From Candidatus Krumholzibacteriia bacterium (GTDB lineage Bacteria > Krumholzibacteriota > Krumholzibacteriia > JAJRXK01), in NCBI GenBank assembly GCA_035268685.1, contig DATFKK010000092.1, positions 1-33,625 on the forward strand: 33,625 nt of DNA. Reading direction: 5' to 3'. The position numbers were made by a program, and so were the translations under genes. The notes below the pieces were generated by a model. That model ran no database searches and was not told the origin of the DNA. It saw nothing but the letters and a program-made list of their open reading frames with translations. Positions 24,522-32,200 of this stretch are shown piece by piece (position 1 is the first letter of the stretch; each line of letters begins with the position of its first letter).

Positions 24522-25367
24522 ATGCTCTACGATCGTCTCGAACAGATCTGGCACGCCGACCCGACGCGCCGCGGCATCGCGTGGCTACTGGTCGTCGTCT
24601 TCCTCGGCGGGCTCGCGCTGATCGAGATCGAGCGTCAGGGCCTCAACCCGTGGCCAGGGCACCTCCCCACGAATCACTTCTACGCCGTCGGCTGGGCGCT
24701 CACGCTGCTGCTGGCCGTCGAGGTCCTCGACCTGGTGTTCTCGCTGTCGGGTTCGGTGAGCCTGTCGGCCGGCAAGCAGCTCGAGATCTTCTCGCTGGTG
24801 CTGCTCCGCAAGAGCTTCAGCGAACTGAAGGAGATGCCCGAGCCGGTGGTGGTCGAAACCTTCAGCGAGCCGATCCGTCACATGGCGGCCGATGCGGCCG
24901 GTGCCCTGGTGATCTTCGCTCTCGTCGGCGTCTACTACGCCATGCAGCGCCACATTCCCATCAGCGAGGACGAGTCCGAGAAGCAGGGCTTCGTCACCAT
25001 GAAGAAACGGATCGCACTGGTCCTTCTGGTGGCCTTCGCCGGGCTGGGGATCCTCGAAATCGCGCGCGCCGCCACGGGGCGTACCGGCGGAGAGGGCTTC
25101 TTCGAGGTCTTCTACACGCTGCTGATCTTCGTCGACGTGCTGATCGCACTCGTCTCGATCCGCTACTCCACCGCCTACCACGTGGTGTTCCGCTACTTCG
25201 GGCTGGCGGTGGTCACCATGTTCATCCGTCTGGCGCTCGCGTCGCCGAGCTACCTGAACGCGCTGCTCGGCATCGGCGCTGCCGCCTACGCGGTGGCCCT
25301 GACCTACGCCGTGAACCGCGTGGTCAACCGCGTGCCGAATCGGGCACTGAAGCGTCCGATCCCATGA
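24522..25367 (+). CDS. multi-pass inner-membrane protein, function unknown
   Basis: A 281-residue integral membrane protein I do not recognise. About seven helices can be seen: residues 18-36, 52-75, 126-142, 163-182, 193-213, 222-240 and 243-264. Between helices 2 and 3 is a 50-residue amphipathic segment (LSAGKQLEIFSLVLLRKSFSELKEM, then ETFSEPIRHMAAD), probably cytoplasmic and partly membrane-lying. The loop after helix 3 is acidic (PISEDESEKQG) and followed by KKR. Charged residues within helices (Glu67, Glu179 and Asp205) hint at ion or proton handling, but no transporter family motif is visible. The ATG at 24522 has no clear Shine-Dalgarno; the reading frame is open further upstream without supporting features. 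Its last 44 nt overlap the 3' end of the convergent CHAT gene, so the two transcripts are complementary at their ends. Confidence 0.75.
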   Translation: MLYDRLEQIWHADPTRRGIAWLLVVVFLGGLALIEIERQGLNPWPGHLPTNHFYAVGWALTLLLAVEVLDLVFSLSGSVSLSAGKQLEIFSLVLLRKSFSELKEMPEPVVVETFSEPIRHMAADAAGALVIFALVGVYYAMQRHIPISEDESEKQGFVTMKKRIALVLLVAFAGLGILEIARAATGRTGGEGFFEVFYTLLIFVDVLIALVSIRYSTAYHVVFRYFGLAVVTMFIRLALASPSYLNALLGIGAAAYAVALTYAVNRVVNRVPNRALKRPIP

Positions 25368-28300
25368 GCACGAAGGGCGCCCAGTAGTAGGGGTGCGCGG
25401 TCTCACGCTCGGACCACAGGGTGGCGCGAGCGCGGTTGAGCGCCTGGTCGACGGGGCGGCCACGGCGCAGCAACTCTTCGTAGAAGCGGGCCATGAGCCG
25501 GCCGGTCGAGGCGTCGGCCACCGGCCACAGGCTGGCCACCACCCGCCGCGCGCCGGCGGCGAGGAAGGCCCGCGTGAGACCCACGGTCCCTTCGCCGCGT
25601 TCCAGCTTGCCGCGGCCGGTGTCGCAGGCGCTCAGGACCACCAGCTCGGTGTCGAGCGGCAGGGCCATGATCTCGAGCGTGTACAGGTAACCGTCGTCGG
25701 TCCCGGTGCGATCGCGGGCGAGCGCGACGCTGGTCAGGGTGGGTTCCTCCCGGTCGACCAGACCGTGGGTGGCGAGGTGGACGATCGACGGACGATCCGA
25801 TTCCAGGCGACGGCGCAGGGCGGTCTCGGTCGCCTCGGCCCCGACCAGACCGATCGTCTCGTCCCGACGCAGGCGTTGCAGCATCTCGATCTCGCGGCGC
25901 GACTGTGGCAACGGAGGCAGGACGTCGTCGGTGCCGACGCGGGAGGAGAGCGATTCGAAGTCGGGATCGGCCAGGGCCAGCACGGTCGCGGTGGCCGCCG
26001 CCGCTCCCTGGTCGCGCAGCTGCAGCAGGAGCGTGGCCGACGGCGCATAGCCGATCGAGACCTCGCGTGCGAGGTAGCGCGCGTCCTGCCAGTCGGGGCG
26101 CTCACCGGCGGGCTCGGTGAGCAGCAGCTCGAAGGGCAGCTCGAAGAGGATCCCGTCGGGCACGATCCACAGCCGCTCGCGGTCTGCGAACCGGGCCGCC
26201 ACCGGTGCCACCAGCTCTCGGTACAGGGCGTGTGCTTCGGAGGCCAGGGCGCGATCGCCGAACCCGGGGGCCTGCAGGGCGTCGCGCAGGGCCACGATCC
26301 GCGCCTGGAGCTGGTCCCGCGGGGGCAGGACGTGCAGGGAATGACCCTCGGCATCGATCGCCCAGAGGTACGAGGCGTCGTCCCCGACGGCGTAGACGAG
26401 CGCGGCGGTCTCGTCGTCGAGCCGGGCGGACAGGTCGGACGGACCGGCCAGTGTCCCACCCGCCTGCAACCAGGGTGCGGTGTCGGCGAGCCGGGCGTCG
26501 AAGTGACGCGCTAGGCGTTCCTGCAGACGCTCACGCCGGGCGACGTCGGCGGAGTCGGCGCGGTCGAGGGCGTAGAGTGAATCGAGCAGGGCGGCGATGG
26601 CCGGATCACCGTCGGCCTCGAACGAGCGGGTCACCAGCTCCAGCAGACCGCGCGCACGCGCCCGCTCGGACGTCCGGAAGGCCAGCTCCGACCATTGCCG
26701 GCGGTCCCTGCGTTCGGCCTGCCGCGCGTAGAAGTGCACCACTTCCTCGTACACGGCGCTCCGCTGCTCGACCAGGTACCCGGTGCGCAACGCGCCGCCG
26801 CCCGCGGCCGCACGATGTCGCTCGAGGGCCTCGAAGGCCGCCTCGTAGTAGGTCCGCGCACTGTCGGGCGCCAGGGTCTCGAACGAGTCCCCGATCCCGG
26901 TCAGCGGGATCCACTCGAGCTCGGCGCGACCGTTGCGCAGCAGCGAAGCGCGAACCGAGCGCAGCTCCTCGCGCGCCGCGCCATAATGCCCCATCGAGGT
27001 GAGCGCGTTGCCGCGCGTCGCCCGCAGGGGCGTGGTCAGGTCGGCCTCGACGTCCGGGTGGCGGTCGAGCGTGGAGCCCGTCAGGTCCAGGGCTTCTCCG
27101 AAGCGTCCGAGTGCGACCAGCGCATCCGCCGCCACGCGAGCGGCGGTCAGCTCGTGGAGGGCGGCATCCGCCTCGCGCGCCAGCTCCAGGGCGCGCCGTG
27201 CCGTGTCGAGCGCGCCCTCGTGATCGCCGGCCGTCGCACGGGCGAGGGCGAGGTTCGTGCGGGCGATCGCCACGAACTCCGGAACGTCGAGCTGCAGTGC
27301 GAGGTCGCGAGCGGCCGCGAGCTCCTCGGCCGCGCGGTCGAGATCACCGAGGGCGAGCAGGGCCTGTCCGCGCTCGGTGCTCAGGCGGAAGGAAAACTGG
27401 GGGTCGATCTCGTCGCCGGCCAGTGCCTCGACCCGTGCGATCTCGTCGATCGATTCCCTCAGGCGCCCCTGTTCGCGCAGAGCGCCGGCCAGGTCCAGAC
27501 GGATGCCCGCCTCGAACTCGGGGGCCGCATCGATCAGCTCCAGGGCCTGGCGCAGGGACTGCGCCGCGTCACCCGTGCGCTGCATGTTCCGGTACAGCGC
27601 TCCCACCGCGTGCAGGGCCTCGAGACGACGCCGGTCGTTCCCGCTGGCCTCGAGCACCGGAACGGCCTCTTCCAGCAGTCGGCGGGCCTCGACCAGACGT
27701 CCCAGCGCCTGCTCGCAGTTCGACGCGTAGGTCAACGACGTCGCCAGGCCCACCCGATCGCCGGTGCGCGTGCGCACTTCGATCGCACGGCGATACCAGC
27801 GCAGGGCCTCCTCGAATTCGTTCTGTTGGAAGTGGACCGACCCCAGGCCGTTGAGCGTGCGGCCCTCGAGGATCCGATCGTCGATCGCGCGCCGCGCCTC
27901 GAGCGCACGCTCGTAGGCCGACTCCACGGCCGCCCAGTCGCCGGCGTACCAGTGGGCGACACCCTGTGTCCCCAGGTTGATCGCCACCGCCCGGCGATCG
28001 CCGATGGACTCGTAGAGGGACCGTGCCTCGCGCAGCAGTTCGACGTCGCGGGCGGGATCGCCCGCCTGCCGGGCCTCGGCCGCCCGGGCCTCGAGCTGCG
28101 CAGCGCGATGCTTCGTCGCGCGGTCGGTATCGCTGCGGTCGCGGTGGGCCGCCACCAGCTGCCCCGGAACGCGCGACCCTCCGTTGCCCATGTGGAGCCC
28201 CGCCAGGCGCGCCGCGAGCTCGACGTTCTCGGCCGCCCCTTCCGGGTCCTCCCCTTCGATCTCGAAGGCGATGTCGAGGAGCTGGCCGACCGCCGCCCCC

Positions 28301-28473
28301 ACGAGCACCGAATTCTCGGCCACCGCGTCGCGCAGCTCCGACGGATCGTCGAGCCCGGCGAGCGAATCCGACTGCACGAGAAAACGCACGACCGGGTCCG
28401 CCCCCGCTTCGCGAACAAAAAGCGAGCAGAAGATCAAGAAAACGAAAAGGAACGAGGAGCGGAAACTCTGCAT
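25324..28473 (-). CDS. exported TPR-CHAT caspase-like cysteine protease
   Basis: A 1049-residue protein joining a tetratricopeptide array to a C-terminal CHAT peptidase. The ATG at 28473 opens a signal peptide (MQSFRSSFLFVFLIFCSLF, cleavage near AGA at 25), so it should leave the cytoplasm. Residues about 110-590 are tandem TPR hairpins (AINLGTQGVAHWYAGDWAAVESAYERAL, then RTLNGLGSVHFQQNEFEEALRWYRRAIEV). The CHAT domain, from about 690, keeps the catalytic pair His903 (VHLATHG) and Cys950 (VVLSACDTGRG), followed by GEGTVGLTRAFL and the usual end YYWAPFVLMG. CHAT enzymes are clan CD relatives of caspases and separase; those with TPRs are normally activated by a binding partner. DNA for the signal peptide is noticeably A-rich. 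There is no good Shine-Dalgarno. A TTGACG box at 28569-28564 on the minus strand may be its -35, but the -10 is unclear. Confidence 0.92.
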   Translation of the reverse strand: MQSFRSSFLFVFLIFCSLFVREAGADPVVRFLVQSDSLAGLDDPSELRDAVAENSVLVGAAVGQLLDIAFEIEGEDPEGAAENVELAARLAGLHMGNGGSRVPGQLVAAHRDRSDTDRATKHRAAQLEARAAEARQAGDPARDVELLREARSLYESIGDRRAVAINLGTQGVAHWYAGDWAAVESAYERALEARRAIDDRILEGRTLNGLGSVHFQQNEFEEALRWYRRAIEVRTRTGDRVGLATSLTYASNCEQALGRLVEARRLLEEAVPVLEASGNDRRRLEALHAVGALYRNMQRTGDAAQSLRQALELIDAAPEFEAGIRLDLAGALREQGRLRESIDEIARVEALAGDEIDPQFSFRLSTERGQALLALGDLDRAAEELAAARDLALQLDVPEFVAIARTNLALARATAGDHEGALDTARRALELAREADAALHELTAARVAADALVALGRFGEALDLTGSTLDRHPDVEADLTTPLRATRGNALTSMGHYGAAREELRSVRASLLRNGRAELEWIPLTGIGDSFETLAPDSARTYYEAAFEALERHRAAAGGGALRTGYLVEQRSAVYEEVVHFYARQAERRDRRQWSELAFRTSERARARGLLELVTRSFEADGDPAIAALLDSLYALDRADSADVARRERLQERLARHFDARLADTAPWLQAGGTLAGPSDLSARLDDETAALVYAVGDDASYLWAIDAEGHSLHVLPPRDQLQARIVALRDALQAPGFGDRALASEAHALYRELVAPVAARFADRERLWIVPDGILFELPFELLLTEPAGERPDWQDARYLAREVSIGYAPSATLLLQLRDQGAAAATATVLALADPDFESLSSRVGTDDVLPPLPQSRREIEMLQRLRRDETIGLVGAEATETALRRRLESDRPSIVHLATHGLVDREEPTLTSVALARDRTGTDDGYLYTLEIMALPLDTELVVLSACDTGRGKLERGEGTVGLTRAFLAAGARRVVASLWPVADASTGRLMARFYEELLRRGRPVDQALNRARATLWSERETAHPYYWAPFVLMGSDASVPDSARG

Positions 28474-28595
28474 GATGGCTCGGAACTCCGGGACACGGCG
28501 GATCGGGGCGGACGACTCCGTGAAGGGCAGGGCGAGATCCAGTACGTCACCAGGACGGATCACCGTCAAGAATCTTCCCGCTCGATTTCTGGACT

Positions 28596-28604
28596 TGCTA
28601 GACT
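28596..28604 (+). promoter_or_regulatory. extended -10 promoter of the matrixin operon
   Basis: TGC directly followed by TAGACT (28599-28604) matches the extended -10 form TGnTATAAT at six of eight informative bases; no good -35 box is needed in this class. It would start transcription about 80 nt before the ATG at 28690. Confidence 0.5.
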
Positions 28605-28689
28605 GTGATCTCTGCGCCCGGAACCGGCAGGTCCGCCGGCTCGCCCCCGACTCGGACACTCCAAACGACCCGAACAGGAGTCATTGCCC

Positions 28690-29247
28690 ATGTGCGCCCG
28701 TCTGCTCCGCGGTCTCGTCCTGCTCACGGCGATCGGTCTCTTCGCCGTGCCGCACGACGCCCACGCCACCCAGGTCCTCGCCCTCGATCTCGACGAGCTC
28801 GGCCGCGAATCGCGGCTCGTCGTCGAGGGCCGCGTCGTCGATCAGCGTGCGTTCTGGAACGAACGCCACACCCACATCCTCACCGCCGTCGACGTCGAGG
28901 TCGACCGTGCCCACAAGGGTGACGCCCCGCGCCGGCTGACGGTGGTCCAGGCGGGGGGCGAACTCGACGGCGTGCGCATGACGGTGCACGGCATCACCCG
29001 GTGGCGCCAGGGCGAGCGCGTGCTGCTCTTCCTCGAGCCGGCCTTCGACCGGTCGTACCGCGTGGCCGGCTTCTCGCAGGGCAAGTTCGACCTGCGCACC
29101 GATCCCGAGACGGGCGAGACGGTGGCCGTGCGGCCCGCGCTCGGCGTCGAGACCATCGGCACGGCGGCCGACACCGATCGCGCCCTGCGGCTGCCGCTGC
29201 GCCGCGTGCTCGAACGCGCCGAACTGAACGTGCGGGAGGAGCGGTGA
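28690..29247 (+). CDS. small exported protein coupled to the matrixin gene
   Basis: A 185-residue exported protein without an assigned family. The ATG at 28690 has AGGAG 9 nt upstream; a TTG two codons earlier is too close to that site. The signal peptide spans about residues 1-26 (LTAIGLFAVPHDAHA). The mature part is a compact beta-rich domain with the pattern 'LDLDELGRESRLVVEGRVVDQRAFW....HILTAVDVEVDRAHKG......TVVQAGGELDGVRMTVHGITRW..GERVLLFLEP'. I recall this pattern from exported proteins found near matrixin-type metalloproteases, but I cannot name the family. The stop TGA shares its A with the ATG of the metalloprotease gene, so translation is coupled. A chaperone, inhibitor or substrate-like partner of the protease is plausible, and the basis is context only. 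Confidence 0.82.
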   Translation: MCARLLRGLVLLTAIGLFAVPHDAHATQVLALDLDELGRESRLVVEGRVVDQRAFWNERHTHILTAVDVEVDRAHKGDAPRRLTVVQAGGELDGVRMTVHGITRWRQGERVLLFLEPAFDRSYRVAGFSQGKFDLRTDPETGETVAVRPALGVETIGTAADTDRALRLPLRRVLERAELNVREER

Positions 29248-32200
29248 TGATGAACAAGCTCCTGCTGCTCACCGCGCTCCTGCTGCTGCCCACCACCGCC
29301 TTCGCCCAGGTCGACACCGACGGCGACGGCGTGCCCGACGTCGACGACGACTGCCCCGCCGACGACGCCAGCTTCTTCGACGGCGACGGTGACGGTTGCA
29401 TCGATCCCTTCGCCCACGCCCGTCACGTCGAGTTCCTCGATCCCGCCGATCTGCCGCTGGAGTACGTGATCCACGAGGACGGCGCGCCGAACATCGCCGA
29501 CGACACCACGCCCTTCGCGCCGGGCGCCGACCTGCAGGCGGTGCAGGACGGGTTCGCCGTGTGGGACGGCGTGGCCGACGCCACGCTGTCGTCGAGCTAT
29601 CTCGGCACCACGACCGAGCGCAACGCCGACGGCATGGACGGCATCAACCACGTGACCTTCCGCGACGAGGACTTCCTGGCGTTGTTCGGCAACGCGGTGA
29701 TCGCGGTGGGCATCACCACGTCGTTCACCGAGCCGACCGAGTTCCAGGGCGCGACCGTCCGACCGGGCCGGATCGTCGACGCCGACATGCTGTTCAATCC
29801 GAACCGCACCTTCAGTGCGGGCACGTCGGACTCGGCGGTGGAGATCGTCGCGGTCGCCACGCACGAGGCCGGGCATCTGTTCGGTCTGAACCACAGCGCC
29901 CTGCCCGACGCGACCATGTTCCCGGCGCTGCCGGCCGGCTTCGACGCCACCACGCTCGAGATCGACGACGAGGTCCTGGCGTACATGTCGTACCCCGACC
30001 CCGCGTCGGTGGCGAACGCGACGCAGATGTCCGGGCTGGTGACCGACGGCACCGCGGGCATTGCCGGCGCGGCCGTCTTCGCGCTGCCGGCCGGCACCGA
30101 CACGCCGGTGGCCGTACAGTTCACGCTCCCCGACGGATCGTGGACCCTCGCGGGCCTACCGCCGGGCGACTACGACGTGTTCGTGGCGCCGCTCGACGGC
30201 GGCGACGCCGTCTCGGGCGTCGTTCCGGGTTACGTCAACGATCTCGTGAACGACACCGCGCAGACCCTCTTCCTGTCGGAGTTCCACAGCACGCCCGAGT
30301 CGCTCGACGACGACCGCGATGCGCGCACCTCGATCACCCTCGCGCCCGGCGCGCCGGTGACCGGGGTGGACGTCGTGACCAATTCCGACCTCGATGCCCC
30401 CGTCGTGCTCACGAGCACACCGACCAACGGCACCGAGGACTACGCCGACGACGGGGTGATCCTCGTGCAGTTCTCCGAGCCGATCGACTTCGACACCCTC
30501 GCCGGGGGCGGAACCGATCGCATCCGGCTCGAGCGGCAGGACACCGGCGGTCCGGTGGCCCTGCAGGGCCAGGTGGTCGGCGTGGGCGACCAGGACGTCG
30601 TGGCCTTCAATCCGGCGGTGCCGCTGCAGTTCGGGGCGACGCACACGCTCACCATCGAACCCGGCGTGACCGACCTCTTCGGCAATCCGTTGGCGAGCAC
30701 CTTCACCGCCGAGTTCACGGTCGAGCCGGCACCCCCGCTCGAACTCACGTCGATCGCACCGCAGCTGATCATCCCCGAAACGGTGGTCGTGATCAGCGGG
30801 CAGGGCTTCGACACGGCCGACCCGAGCTCGAACGTGGTGTCCTTCGACGGAATCACGGTTCCCGCGAGCCAGGCCACGACGACGAACCTGGTGGCCACCG
30901 TGCCCGAGGGCGTTCCCCTGGGTGCGTTCCCGGTGAGCGTCAGCAACTCGCAGGGCGCCGCTCCGGCCCCGCTGTCGGTCGAGGGCGTGACCACCACCGA
31001 CGTGGCCCGCGCCACCCCGATCGCCGACATCGCCCTCGACGGCCGGCCCAACGACCTGGCCGTCCTCCCCGACGCCGACTGGACCCTGGCCGCCACCGAC
31101 TTCGGTCTGGAAGCCGTGGTGACCGAGGGCAGCAGTGCGGCCTTCGGCAACGTCCTGCGCCGCGCCTTCGCCGGCGGACTCGACGGCGTGGCCGTGGCCC
31201 CGGACGGCACCCGCGCCTACGCGGTGACCGCGACGACCGGCACGCTGCACGTCATCGACGTCGACGACGGCGGGGACACCAGCATCCCGTCGTCGACCTT
31301 CGGCACGGGCCTGGCCACCCTCGCGACCGGCGCCACACCCCTCGGCGTGGCCGTCACCCCCGACGGACGCGAGGCCTGGGTCCCCACCGCCGAGGGCGTG
31401 GTGCAGATCTGGGACCTCGATGCCACCCGGCCCGAGACCTTCTTCGAACAGATCGGCGAGGTCTCTCCCGTCGGTGCCGGCCTCGAACCGACGATCGCCT
31501 TCTCGCGGGACGCCACACGTGCCTACCTGCTGACCGACGACGCGCTCGAGATCGTCGAGACGGCGGCTCCCGGAACACCCGACGTCGTGTCGATCCCCGC
31601 CGGTCCGGTGGGCGTGGTCGAGGCACCGCAGGGCAACGTGGTCTACGTGAGTGATCTCGACGGTCAGATCAGTGTGATCCCGGTGGGCGCGAGCACGCCC
31701 AGCCAGGTGATCGACACGTCGGCCTCGCTGCGCGGCATCGCGGTGAGCCCGACCGGCGGACTGGCCTACGCGGCCGACCGTCGCGACGAAGAGGTCACCG
31801 TGGTCGACCTTCGCGAGAGCGAGCCGACCTTCCGGACGGTGTTGGCCGACTTCGCGGTGAGCGAGGATCCGATCGACGTCGTGGTCTCCCCCGACGGCCA
31901 GCGCGTGTTCACCATCAGCGAAGGCGCGCAGACGCTCGGGCTGTACGGGATCGGGTTCGGCCCCGTGATCGAACGGATCTTCCCGCCCTTCGTCCGGCCC
32001 GGCGACCTGATCACCATGGGCGGACGCAGCTTCGCCGTGTGGGACACGACGCTCGTCTTCCCGTCCGGCTACAGCGAGGTCGACTTCGACGGAACCGTGG
32101 TCGGCTTGAACGGGGCGAACCCGAATGCGGTGAGCGCCACCACCGACCAGCTCTGGGCGCGCGTGCCGGCGGCCTACGACGGCGGTCCGATCCGGGTGGT

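Noticed and set aside
24522-28473. CHAT-gasdermin or Craspase-type defence system
   Set aside because: The CHAT protein has an export signal. The adjacent membrane protein is a seven-helix protein, not a gasdermin fold, and no CRISPR or effector-complex genes are present.
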